In this document: positions 53,506-62,099 of the stretch, in pieces
How the letters are laid out: each line of letters begins with the position of its first letter
Position numbering within the stretch: the stretch's first letter is position 1
Assembly: GCA_016291475.1 (NCBI GenBank)
Contig: JAEEXJ010000003.1
Location: 1 to 64,000 of the forward strand
Direction: 5' to 3'
Source: Lachnospiraceae bacterium
GTDB lineage: Bacteria; Bacillota_A; Clostridia; Lachnospirales; Lachnospiraceae
DNA: 64,000 nucleotides
Program-made: the position numbers and the translations under genes
Notes under the pieces: generated by a model
The model's input: the letters and a program-made list of their open reading frames with translations, nothing else
What the model was told of the DNA's origin: nothing
Databases searched by the model: none

Positions 53506-55233
53506 TTATTTTTTCATGTAAGAAAGCAGCTCATCGACTTTTACTGCAGGAATTGGTTTGCCGAGATAAAATCCCTGAATAACATCACAGCCTGCTTCGG
53601 TCAGATAATTAAACTGCTTTTCATTCTCAACTCCCTCTGCAACGGTTTCAAATCCCATGGCATGAGACATGTTAAGAATGGATTCCGTTATGATCCTGGT
53701 TGACGCATCATCAAGTACGGTATCGATAAAACTCTTATCCACCTTAAGAGTATCAATCGGAAACTTCTTGAGATAAGAAAGTGACGAATAACCTGTACCG
53801 AAATCATCCAGTGATATACTCACACCAAAATTTCTGATCCTGGTAAGTTTAGCAGTAACCGCATCAAAATCATCAATGAGGATGCTCTCGGTTATCTCCA
53901 GTTCAACCTCGGAAGGATCTACACAGTTTCTGTCTATTATAGACATGATACTGTCGACAAAATCATCTTTTTTATATTGAAGAGATGAGATGTTTATGGA
54001 CACCTTGAAGTGTTCACCGTAAAAATCACACCACTTTTTATACTGTTTAATGGATTCTTCAACTACAAACTGTCCGATGGAATCAATAAGCCCGTTCTTT
54101 TCGGCTATGGGAATAAATACGGAAGGCGGGATCATCCTGCCTGCATCATCCCTCCAGCGGATCAGTGCCTCAACGCCTCTGAGCTTTCTGCTTGATGCAT
54201 AATACTGAGGCTGGTAATACATGACAAAATTATTATTGAAAGCGGCTTCTTTAAGCTTGTTCTCAATATCAACGTTCTTAAGGAAATCATCCAGAATGGG
54301 TGCTTCAAAATATTGAAGGATATTCTTACCCATCTTTTTACAATTATATACAACTATGTCTGCACAGTTGATCAGATCAAGCGCAGAACCGCCGGCATCG
54401 GGAAATTCCGCAACACCGACCGAGGCAGTGATACTGATCTCCTGTCCGCTGCTCATTACGAAAGAATCGGAGAAACGCTTCTTAAGAGTCTGATAGAAAT
54501 TCTCTACAGAATATTTTCCGGTCGGGTCATAGATTGCAACACAGAAAATGTCATTGTTTACATGAGAACAGATAACCTTATCTTTGATCATATGAGATTT
54601 CAGATAAGAACCTATCTGCTGAAGGAGCTCATCGCCCACAATAATACCCTGGACATCGTTGATCTTCTTGAAATCATCGATGTCTATCATCATCAGTGAA
54701 ACTCTGCACTTTTCTCTGTCGGCTCTGGATATGAATTCGGTCAGAAGTGAGACGAAATAATTACGGTTATAGATGCCCGTAGTGATGTCATAATAAGCCA
54801 TATAGAGAAGGTCCGAGTGCTGGGCCTTCTCTTTGGTTATATTCATGATGGTAATAATCTTGTCAATGCACTCCGTATCATCTTCTTTCTCAATACGGGT
54901 AATGATCCTGTACCAGACGTGATCGTTTATGAGCCTGCATTCGCAGGTGGCGAAATTGTTACCTTTTTTTTCGGGAAAGAAAGTATCGGCAACAATATCT
55001 CTGTCTTCTTCGAATATTTTTTCAAACAGAAGATCAAAATCCCGCACGCGCTGCAATTTTATACCGAAAAGGTTTTCAAACGCACCATAAGTCTGAATTT
55101 CATCACATGTCAGATTCTGATAGATATAACCGAAATCCGAAGATTCGCATATCATCCTGTAAATGCGTTCACTCTTGGTTAATTTGGCATTTTGTGCTTC
55201 AAGCAGATCAATACGGTAATTCTTCTCTTCCAT
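53506..55233 (-). CDS. EAL phosphodiesterase with degenerate GGDEF domain
   Basis: A 575-aa cytoplasmic protein. Residues 15-135 are PAS-like, about 140-310 are a GGDEF fold in which the active-site motif reads NNDIF (226-230), so diguanylate cyclase activity is not expected. Residues 320-572 are an EAL domain with the catalytic set intact: EAL at 355-357, the Asn of INISS, Glu of ELEITES, DDFGTGYSSL, the Lys of VDKSF, AEGVE and QGFYLGKP. It should degrade cyclic di-GMP, with the PAS and GGDEF parts perhaps sensing a signal or GTP. Confidence 0.93.
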   Translation of the reverse strand: MEEKNYRIDLLEAQNAKLTKSERIYRMICESSDFGYIYQNLTCDEIQTYGAFENLFGIKLQRVRDFDLLFEKIFEEDRDIVADTFFPEKKGNNFATCECRLINDHVWYRIITRIEKEDDTECIDKIITIMNITKEKAQHSDLLYMAYYDITTGIYNRNYFVSLLTEFISRADREKCRVSLMMIDIDDFKKINDVQGIIVGDELLQQIGSYLKSHMIKDKVICSHVNNDIFCVAIYDPTGKYSVENFYQTLKKRFSDSFVMSSGQEISITASVGVAEFPDAGGSALDLINCADIVVYNCKKMGKNILQYFEAPILDDFLKNVDIENKLKEAAFNNNFVMYYQPQYYASSRKLRGVEALIRWRDDAGRMIPPSVFIPIAEKNGLIDSIGQFVVEESIKQYKKWCDFYGEHFKVSINISSLQYKKDDFVDSIMSIIDRNCVDPSEVELEITESILIDDFDAVTAKLTRIRNFGVSISLDDFGTGYSSLSYLKKFPIDTLKVDKSFIDTVLDDASTRIITESILNMSHAMGFETVAEGVENEKQFNYLTEAGCDVIQGFYLGKPIPAVKVDELLSYMKK

Positions 55234-55270
55234 TACGTCCTCGACAGGCTAAAAAGCAATGACAATATTT

Positions 55271-56356
55271 TTATTTCTTATCGATAAATCCCTTTGCTTT
55301 GAGAAGCTCTGCGCAAAGAACAGCACCACCTGCAGCGCCTCTTACGGTGTTGTGGGAAAGTCCTACGAACTTCCAGTCAAAGATAGTATCCTCACGGAGT
55401 CTTCCGATGCTGATTCCCATTCCGTTTTCATAATCTACATCGAGTTTAACCTGAGGTCTGTTATCCTCCTCAAGGTACTGGATGAACTGCTTGGGAGCGC
55501 TGGGAAGTCCAAGCTTCTGAGGCTCACCTGAGAAGGTAACCATCTTCTCGATAAGCTGCTCTTTGGTAGCTTTCTTTCCGAGGTTTACAAATACAGAAGC
55601 GGTATGTCCGTTAAGGACGGGGACTCTGATGCACTGTGAAGTGATAAGAGGAGTGGTCTCGGGTACGATAACACCGTTCTCGATCTTACCCCAAAGTCTT
55701 AAAGGTTCCTTCTCACTCTTCTCTTCCTCACCACCGATATAAGGAATTACATTCTCTACCATCTCGGGCCAGTCCTTGAAGGTCTTTCCTGCACCGGAGA
55801 TTGCCTGATAGGTTGAAACGACAACCTGAGTAGGCTCGAACTCTTTCCAAGCGGTAAGTACCGGAGCATATGACTGAATGGAGCAGTTGGGCTTAACTGC
55901 GATAAATCCTCTCTTGGTTCCGAGTCTCTTTCTCTGATACTCGATAACATCAGCATGTGCTGCGTTGATCTCGGGAACGATCATGGGAACATCGGGAGTC
56001 CATCTGTGTGCACTGTTATTGGAAACTACAGGGATCTCAGCCTTAGCATACTTTTCTTCGATAGCCTTGATCTCATCCTTGGTCATATCAACTGCGCTGA
56101 ATACAAAATCAACATCAGCGATAACGTCCTCAACATTGGATACGTCCTTAACAATGATTTTCTTAACAGCTTCGGGCATGGGAGTCTGCATCTTCCATCT
56201 GTCACCGATAGCATCTTCATAAGTTTTTCCTGCACTGCGGGGTGAAGCAGCAATAGTAACAACTTCAAACCAGGGATGATTCTCAAGCAGAGAAATAAAT
56301 CTCTGACCAACCATACCGGTTCCGCCAAGAATACCAACTTTTAACTTATCACTCAT
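55271..56356 (-). CDS. asd: Aspartate-semialdehyde dehydrogenase, archaeal-type
   Basis: A 361-aa enzyme converting aspartyl phosphate to aspartate semialdehyde for lysine, threonine and methionine synthesis. The start at 56356 has AGGAGGAG upstream; the frame extends to 56401 but without an SD. Motifs are GILGGTGMVGQRF, the catalytic Cys in KPNCSIQ, and the His in RVPVLNGHTASVFV. Sequence details match the archaeal/fungal type that many Lachnospiraceae use rather than the E. coli type. Confidence 0.95.
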   Translation of the reverse strand: MSDKLKVGILGGTGMVGQRFISLLENHPWFEVVTIAASPRSAGKTYEDAIGDRWKMQTPMPEAVKKIIVKDVSNVEDVIADVDFVFSAVDMTKDEIKAIEEKYAKAEIPVVSNNSAHRWTPDVPMIVPEINAAHADVIEYQRKRLGTKRGFIAVKPNCSIQSYAPVLTAWKEFEPTQVVVSTYQAISGAGKTFKDWPEMVENVIPYIGGEEEKSEKEPLRLWGKIENGVIVPETTPLITSQCIRVPVLNGHTASVFVNLGKKATKEQLIEKMVTFSGEPQKLGLPSAPKQFIQYLEEDNRPQVKLDVDYENGMGISIGRLREDTIFDWKFVGLSHNTVRGAAGGAVLCAELLKAKGFIDKK

Positions 56357-56397
56357 AATATCTCCTCCTAGACCGGTCTTTTCAGTACCGGAAAATA

Positions 56398-57813
56398 TCA
56401 TTTCAAAAAATCGTCGAGCGGATCGACAAGAACCTTTGTATCTGCGATAAACTTCTCACAGTTTTTAATCTCATCAGACATTGCATCGGGACCGGGTGCT
56501 CCCTTGGTGGAACGCTTAAGTACACATGTCTCTATGCTGACTGCTTCATAAAAATCTTCTTCGATGACGGGCGAAAGCCTCTTAAGATCTTCAAGGCTCA
56601 TCTCATCGATCGTGATGCCCTTTTCAATGCATTCGAGAACCATTCTTCCGACAACGGAATGTGCATCCCTGAAGGGTATTCCCTTTCCGACAAGATAATC
56701 AGCGGCATCGGTCGCATTGGTAAATCCGCCGGCAGCACTCTTCTCCATTACCTCGTTGTTGAATTTCATGCTTCGAAGCATTCCTTCATACAGATCAAGG
56801 CAGGAGCAAACGGTATCCATTGCATCGAAAGCACCTTCTTTGTCTTCCTGCATATCCTTGTTATACGCAAGGGGAAGGCCTTTCATGGTAGTAAGAAGTC
56901 CCATAAGACTTCCGTAAACCCTTCCGGTCTTACCTCTGATAAGCTCCGCGATATCGGGATTCTTCTTCTGAGGCATTATGCTCGATCCGGTGGAATAAGC
57001 ATCATCGATCTCAACAAATCTGTATTCATTGGTATTCCAGGTTATGATCTCTTCGCAGGACCTGGACATATGCATCATTATGATTGAGAGCGCATCAAGG
57101 AATTCTATAAGATAATCTCTGTCGGATACGGAATCCATGGAGTTATCGGTAGCTTTGTCAAAGCCGAGCTTAGCCGCAGTGAATTCTCTGTCGAGAGGAT
57201 ATGTTGTTCCGGCAAGTGCTCCCGAGCCTAGCGGACACTCATTCATCCTTGTATAGATGTCATGAAGTCTCTTTCTATCTCTCTTAAACATCTCGAAATA
57301 CGCACCCATGTGATGAGCCAGTGTAACGGGCTGAGCTTTCTGAAGATGAGTAAATCCGGGCATGAAGGTTTTGGTACCGGCCTTCATGATATTCAGGATG
57401 GTTACGAGAAGTTTATCGAGAAGTGCATCCGCGATACATACCTCCCCTCTTACATACATCCTCATATCAAGGGCAACCTGATCGTTACGGCTTCTTCCGG
57501 TGTGAAGTCTCTTACCTGCGTCCCCTACTCTTTCGGTCAGTACCGCTTCGCAAAAAGAATGAATATCCTCATACTGATCGGTTATCTCAAGCTTTCCGGA
57601 AGTAACATCGTCGTATATGCCCTTCAGGCCTTCGGCAATCGCCTTGCCGTCTTCATCGGATATGATCCCCTGCCTGGTAAGCATCGCCGAATGAGCAATA
57701 CTTCCGCAGACATCCTGCTTAAGCATCCTTTTATCGAAATTTACGGATGCATTAAACGCATATACTTTTTCATCGGTAGGCTTGGTAAATCTTCCGCCCC
57801 ATAACTGTGCCAT
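56398..57813 (-). CDS. argH: Argininosuccinate lyase
   Basis: A 471-aa enzyme cleaving argininosuccinate to arginine and fumarate. The start is MAQLWGGRFTKPT at 57813, preceded by AAGGTGG. Family signature GSSIMPQKKNPD and the helical tetramer core (HTGRSRNDQVA, GFTHLQKAQPVT) are intact. It stands at the head of a run with asd and has its own promoter with a striking dyad. No other arginine gene is in the window. Confidence 0.98.
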   Translation of the reverse strand: MAQLWGGRFTKPTDEKVYAFNASVNFDKRMLKQDVCGSIAHSAMLTRQGIISDEDGKAIAEGLKGIYDDVTSGKLEITDQYEDIHSFCEAVLTERVGDAGKRLHTGRSRNDQVALDMRMYVRGEVCIADALLDKLLVTILNIMKAGTKTFMPGFTHLQKAQPVTLAHHMGAYFEMFKRDRKRLHDIYTRMNECPLGSGALAGTTYPLDREFTAAKLGFDKATDNSMDSVSDRDYLIEFLDALSIIMMHMSRSCEEIITWNTNEYRFVEIDDAYSTGSSIMPQKKNPDIAELIRGKTGRVYGSLMGLLTTMKGLPLAYNKDMQEDKEGAFDAMDTVCSCLDLYEGMLRSMKFNNEVMEKSAAGGFTNATDAADYLVGKGIPFRDAHSVVGRMVLECIEKGITIDEMSLEDLKRLSPVIEEDFYEAVSIETCVLKRSTKGAPGPDAMSDEIKNCEKFIADTKVLVDPLDDFLK

Positions 57814-57848
57814 AAAGCCACCTTTTCCTTTTAAATATAATCTTATAT

Positions 57849-57877
57849 ATTTTCGGCAATTTGACACTCATTGTCAA
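57849..57877 (-). promoter_or_regulatory. argH promoter within nested palindromes
   Basis: On the minus strand TTGACA (57872-57877) and GAAAAT (57849-57854) are 17 bases apart. The -35 box is one arm of an inner dyad TTGACA-ATGAG-TGTCAA (57861-57877), and both are flanked by outer arms TTTTCGGCAA/TTGCCGAAAA (57850-57859 and 57887-57896). The arrangement suggests an operator; it does not obviously match an ArgR box. Confidence 0.6.
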
Positions 57878-57929
57878 CAAAAAAATTTGCCGAAAACCCT
57901 TAGGAAAACGTTATATTTTTACATAATTC

Positions 57930-57944
57930 CGATATGTCATATCG
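57930..57944. promoter_or_regulatory. Perfect 15-bp palindrome
   Basis: CGATATG-T-CATATCG is a perfect 7-1-7 dyad between the tRNA terminator and the argH promoter. It is a possible protein-binding site; no known consensus was recognised. Confidence 0.4.
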
Positions 57945-57950
57945 CGGCAC

Positions 57951-57987
57951 AAAAAAAGACCCGTTATCGCCATAACGATATCGGGTC
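57951..57987 (-). terminator. Terminator after tRNA-Thr
   Basis: GACCCG...CGGGTC (57982-57987 with 57958-57963), with further pairing inside, is followed on the minus strand by seven T. It ends the tRNA transcript before argH. Confidence 0.85.
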
Positions 57988-57991
57988 TCAA

Positions 57992-58064
<73 letters not shown>

Positions 58065-58117
58065 AGTCATACCGACAACGGTTTTTACCGCTGACGGCCT
58101 CTTGACTCACTTGTACG

Positions 58118-58146
58118 ATTATATAGATTGAGACAGTAAAAATCAA
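58118..58146 (-). promoter_or_regulatory. Promoter of tRNA-Thr
   Basis: On the minus strand TTGATT (58141-58146) and a perfect TATAAT (58118-58123) are 17 bases apart, about 53 bases before the tRNA 5' end. Confidence 0.8.
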
Positions 58147-58159
58147 GTCGGATTTAGGA

Positions 58160-60367
58160 TCACTTCTTACTCTTTTTGATAGGAGTATAATTCCTGATCC
58201 TCTGCTCGATAACCTTCTCAAGTTCAGCCTCTGTGTAAGGTATGAACTTCATGATGATCATGCTTAAGGGTCTGATCTTAACGGAGATAGACTGCGTCCT
58301 TCCGTCCATTCTCTTATCGGTTGCTTTCCTGACAGTTTTTGAAACGGATGAAGAACCGCCGTAAGCCTTATCGTCGGTGGTAAATATTTCCTTATATTTT
58401 CCTTCGTAGGGAACACCGGTCTGGAAGGACTGCTCTATTCCGGAAAAGTTGACGATAAATACCAGCATATCCTCGGGATCGTCAGTCTTCCTGACGAAAG
58501 ATACGCAGGCCTGATCCTCATTCATATTGCTGAGCCATTCGAAATTTGCCGGATCGTTCTCACCGGTTCTAAGCGCGGGCTCAGTTTCATAAAGTTCATT
58601 TAGATCATTCAGAATTTTTCCGCATATCTCATCTGCTGCACCGACAGCTTTTTTACCCGGGTGAGAATACAGGTAACCTGCAGAAAGTCTCATCTGAGCT
58701 TTTTTCATGGCATCATCACCGGGAAGAAGATCATAGAGCTTCCCAATCTCCCCGGTCTTTTCTCTACCTGCAAAAGGAAGAACGAAATCTTCAACAAAAG
58801 CATAGGTAAGTTCATCGGGAAGAAGGTGAAGATTCCTACCTCTGAACAAAGGATCCATTCTGATGAAATCTATGAAATCATCGTAGAATACTTCATTCCA
58901 CTTATAATCAAAACCAAGACCGTTATCACAGACAGGATCGGTTATTCCCTGATGAAGCGACGAATCCTCAGCTATAAGGAGCATGCCGGGATATTTTGAT
59001 CGCATCAATGTATTAAAATCTTTCAAGAATGAAATCGCATCAAGGTTCTCGTTTCCACCATAGATATTGGGAACCCATTCGGTCTTGCTGTAATCAAGAT
59101 AAAGCATTCTGGCTATGCCGCAGACCCTTATTCCGTCCGCTCCGAAATCATCGGCATATTTAAATCCGGATGAAAGAAGGAAATTGGAAACAGTATTGGA
59201 AGCGTAGTTGAAAAGGCATGCATCTATATCAGCCGCATAACCCTGTCTGGGATCAATATGCTCGTAAAGACCGGTTCCGTCAAAAAGCGCAAGCCCACCC
59301 TCTTCATGAGCAAAGTAAGAAGGAACCCAGTCAAAGATAACTCCGATATGTGCATCATGAAGTGTGTTTACAAATGCTTTCAATTCTTCCGATGAACCGA
59401 GTCTCTTATCTATCGCATAAAAAGAAATGCACTTTTCCCTTCTGCTTCCCGAAGAGGTAAGTACGTTTCCGATATTAACATGAGTAAATCCGGAATTCCT
59501 GCAGATTCCCGGAATTATTTCACACATCTTTGCAAATGCTGATGATTCTTCATTTACATACTCAAAGGGATTGATCTGGTAAATGCTGAGCGCCGAGTTT
59601 TTGTCAACACTCTTTTGAGAATAAAGGGGAAGACATTTACTTTTGGTATTATCCGGAACCACAGACACAAAGCCGTTTTCCATAAGGAGCTCAGTAGCAT
59701 AAGGATCTGCCTTCCTAATAATATCGTAGTTCTTAAACTTGATCTCGTACTGATATTTTTCTCCGGGTTTGATACCGGGAATGAACAGTTCAAAAATACC
59801 GGAATCCTCTCTCTTACACATCTGATCGAGTCTTCCGTCCCAGGAGTTAAAATCACCGACGACACTTATCCTCATCGCATTTGGAGCATATACCGCAAAA
59901 AGAGTACCTTCCTCTCCGTCATGCTCCATATAATGAGATCCGAGAATATCCGATGCATTAAGGCATTTACCTTCTGTAAATCTCGCAATATCTTTATCGC
60001 TCAAAAGTGAGGTATGTCTGTACGGATCTCCGCATCTTAATACTTTTTTCTTAAGAGTCTTACCGCCGGCCTGTCTTTCTTCGTAAGTAACGACATAGGT
60101 ATAAACGCCCGGATCTTTAGTGGGCAGGAGCTGAGCAAAGAAACCGTCATCATCGGCAACTTCCATTTCCGTCTCTGAAGGTTTGCCGGGTTCACCCCTG
60201 TCCTTCCATTTGACGACAACGGACTGTGCACCGGGGAAATAAGCCTGAAGGAGCACGGTCTGTCCTTTTGCATGAGGACCGAGAAGATCCTGCGGATGTG
60301 AGCACTCCGAATATATAACCTCTTCGATAAATGCCCAGTCCATAAGCTTATAAAGTCTCTTATTCAT
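58160..60367 (-). CDS. GH13 branching-enzyme homologue, probable pseudoenzyme
   Basis: A 735-aa protein with the GlgB layout: N-terminal CBM48-like module (about 130-240; GTLFAVYAPNAMRISVVGDFNSWDGR region), a GH13 barrel (260-580) and a C-terminal beta domain. Alignment by motif shows Asp346 in region I (FDWVPSYF), but the nucleophile of GLRVDAV is Cys416 (GIRVCGI), and the His-Asp of LSHDE is Gly534-Arg535 (FAGRE). Only the acid/base Glu467 (LIAEDS) is kept. Hydrolysis or branching is therefore unlikely; a glycan-binding or regulatory role is inferred. It is followed by the DUF1015 gene upstream on the same strand. Confidence 0.85.
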   Translation of the reverse strand: MNKRLYKLMDWAFIEEVIYSECSHPQDLLGPHAKGQTVLLQAYFPGAQSVVVKWKDRGEPGKPSETEMEVADDDGFFAQLLPTKDPGVYTYVVTYEERQAGGKTLKKKVLRCGDPYRHTSLLSDKDIARFTEGKCLNASDILGSHYMEHDGEEGTLFAVYAPNAMRISVVGDFNSWDGRLDQMCKREDSGIFELFIPGIKPGEKYQYEIKFKNYDIIRKADPYATELLMENGFVSVVPDNTKSKCLPLYSQKSVDKNSALSIYQINPFEYVNEESSAFAKMCEIIPGICRNSGFTHVNIGNVLTSSGSRREKCISFYAIDKRLGSSEELKAFVNTLHDAHIGVIFDWVPSYFAHEEGGLALFDGTGLYEHIDPRQGYAADIDACLFNYASNTVSNFLLSSGFKYADDFGADGIRVCGIARMLYLDYSKTEWVPNIYGGNENLDAISFLKDFNTLMRSKYPGMLLIAEDSSLHQGITDPVCDNGLGFDYKWNEVFYDDFIDFIRMDPLFRGRNLHLLPDELTYAFVEDFVLPFAGREKTGEIGKLYDLLPGDDAMKKAQMRLSAGYLYSHPGKKAVGAADEICGKILNDLNELYETEPALRTGENDPANFEWLSNMNEDQACVSFVRKTDDPEDMLVFIVNFSGIEQSFQTGVPYEGKYKEIFTTDDKAYGGSSSVSKTVRKATDKRMDGRTQSISVKIRPLSMIIMKFIPYTEAELEKVIEQRIRNYTPIKKSKK

Positions 60368-60391
60368 ATTATCAACCCCTGTTTATATATT

Positions 60392-61633
60392 TTATTGATC
60401 GATCTTATGTAAGAATAAACCGCTACGAAGCTTAGGCTCAAACCATGTGGACTTAGGAGGCATAAGCAGCCCCTCATCAGCCACCTTAAAAAGCTCCTCT
60501 ATCGAAGTGGGAAACATGGAAAATGCAACTTCCATATCCTCTTTGCATCTTCTCTCAAGCTCGCCAAGTCCCCTGATACCTCCCACAAAATCAATTCTCT
60601 TATCGGTTCTGGGATCACCGATTCCGAGTACGGGACCGAGAAGACCATCCTGAAGAACAGATACATCCAATCCCTTTACGGGATCATCGGATTTGATATC
60701 ATGATGTGCGCGTAATTTGTACCACTTTCCGCTTATATACATACCGAAAAGTCCTTTATCCTCGGGGGAATAAAGCTTCTTGGCATCACATACTTCAAAC
60801 CTGTCTATGACTTCATTGAAGAACTGAACTTCGGAAAGTCCGTTAAGATCTTTTACAACTCTGTTGTAATCAAGGATCTTAAGCTCATCTCCGGGGAAAA
60901 TAACACTGAGAAAATAGTTAAACTCCTCATCTCCGGTGTAACCGGGATTCTCTTCTCTTCTCTTTAGTCCTACTTTAACGGCGGATGCACATCTGTGATG
61001 ACCGTCGGCAATGTAAAGAGCATCCGTTCCGGCAAATTCATCACGAATGGTTTTTACCTTATCTGCATTTTTGATAGAAAACACTCTGTGCCTGATGCCG
61101 TCATCGGAGGTAAAGTCGCAATCCGCTTCACCCTTTTTCACCGCTTCGATAACGGATGCAAGAGTATCGTTATGTCTGTATGCCAGGAAAATGGGGCCCG
61201 TCTGGAAGCCCGTCTTATCAACATGGTTGATACGATCGATTTCCTTGTCCGCACGGGTATTTTCATGTTTCTTGATCACACCGTTCATATAATCATCGAT
61301 GGAAGCACAGGCAACGATACCGTTTTGAACTCTTCCGTCCATCGTAAGCTCATATAGATAATAACCCGGCTCACCCTCATCCTGAACAAAACGGCCATCC
61401 TCGATCCTCTCGCGGATCATATCCCTGGCCTTGTCATATACCTTAGGATCGTAAGTATCAACATCATCGGAAAACTGAGTCTCCGCTCTGTCTATGGCAA
61501 GAAAGCTTTCCGGGTTATTTTTGACAACCTCTACGCTTTCAGCTCTGTTATATACATCATAGGGAAGTGCCGCGATTACAGACTCCATACCTTTTTTCGG
61601 TCTGTATGCGTTAAAGGGTCTTACGTCAGCCAT
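60392..61633 (-). CDS. DUF1015 family protein
   Basis: A 413-aa cytoplasmic protein with the DUF1015 signature IADGHHRCASAV (about 205-216) and the N-terminal VRPFNAYRPKKG and PYDVYNRAE motifs. From memory, members are often found next to serA and serC, as here (serA begins 0.5 kb away). No serB-type phosphatase is visible in the window, so a role in serine metabolism is a reasonable but unproven inference. ATG with GGAG upstream. Confidence 0.88.
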   Translation of the reverse strand: MADVRPFNAYRPKKGMESVIAALPYDVYNRAESVEVVKNNPESFLAIDRAETQFSDDVDTYDPKVYDKARDMIRERIEDGRFVQDEGEPGYYLYELTMDGRVQNGIVACASIDDYMNGVIKKHENTRADKEIDRINHVDKTGFQTGPIFLAYRHNDTLASVIEAVKKGEADCDFTSDDGIRHRVFSIKNADKVKTIRDEFAGTDALYIADGHHRCASAVKVGLKRREENPGYTGDEEFNYFLSVIFPGDELKILDYNRVVKDLNGLSEVQFFNEVIDRFEVCDAKKLYSPEDKGLFGMYISGKWYKLRAHHDIKSDDPVKGLDVSVLQDGLLGPVLGIGDPRTDKRIDFVGGIRGLGELERRCKEDMEVAFSMFPTSIEELFKVADEGLLMPPKSTWFEPKLRSGLFLHKIDQ

Positions 61634-61708
61634 TTTAAAGTCTCCGTTTTATAGAAATCGTTATAATAGAATTGTGTAAAAGTCATTAATTATTTTAGCA
61701 TTATACGG

Positions 61709-61738
61709 TTATACAAACAAGTTTCTACATGCTATAAT
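61709..61738 (+). promoter_or_regulatory. Promoter of the small plus-strand gene
   Basis: TTATAC (61709-61714) and a perfect TATAAT (61733-61738) are 18 bases apart. The -10 box overlaps an upstream in-frame ATG at 61737, so translation must start further down. Confidence 0.55.
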
Positions 61739-61781
61739 GCATTTGAAAAAAGGCGAATTTTATTATAAAAAGAGGGTTGTT

Positions 61782-62045
61782 ATGACAGAAGATCAAAGAG
61801 CAATGTTAAAGAGGATCAATGATTATGCGGAAGAAGTTATGCCCGATATTGATCCCCAGCACACACCGATTTCATATCAGCTGGAGAAACTGACTCCGAT
61901 CATGAAACAGATCGGTGAAGAACAGGATAAATCTCTCAGCGATATATTCATAGAGTATATGGACCTTGCAAGTGAAGCCGCTACCGAGCTTGAAAAGAAA
62001 CTCCAGGATTCACTTAAGGATATCGAAGACGGTGACAAGAAATAA
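61782..62045 (+). CDS. Small helical acidic protein (87 aa)
   Basis: A plus-strand gene with GAGGG 6 bases before the ATG at 61782. The product (MTEDQRAMLKRINDYAEEVM...) is acidic, predicted all-helical, and has no membrane segment or known motif. It lies between the divergent DUF1015 gene and convergent serA. A frame from 61737 would begin at the -10 box and is rejected. Function unknown. Confidence 0.78.
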   Translation: MTEDQRAMLKRINDYAEEVMPDIDPQHTPISYQLEKLTPIMKQIGEEQDKSLSDIFIEYMDLASEAATELEKKLQDSLKDIEDGDKK

Positions 62046-62051
62046 ACGGAC

Positions 62052-62087
62052 ATAAAAAAACGGGTGCACATCATGTGCACCCGTTTT
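62052..62087. terminator. Bidirectional terminator between convergent genes
   Basis: A 14-bp stem AAAACGGGTGCACA/TGTGCACCCGTTTT (62057-62070 with 62074-62087) with a 3-base loop. T-rich or A-rich runs on both sides allow it to stop both the plus-strand gene and serA. Confidence 0.92.
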
Positions 62088-62099
62088 ATATTGCTTACA

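Noticed and set aside
61737..61781. Upstream ATG for the small plus-strand gene
   Set aside because: It overlaps the predicted -10 box and lacks an SD, while the ATG at 61782 has GAGGG at good spacing.
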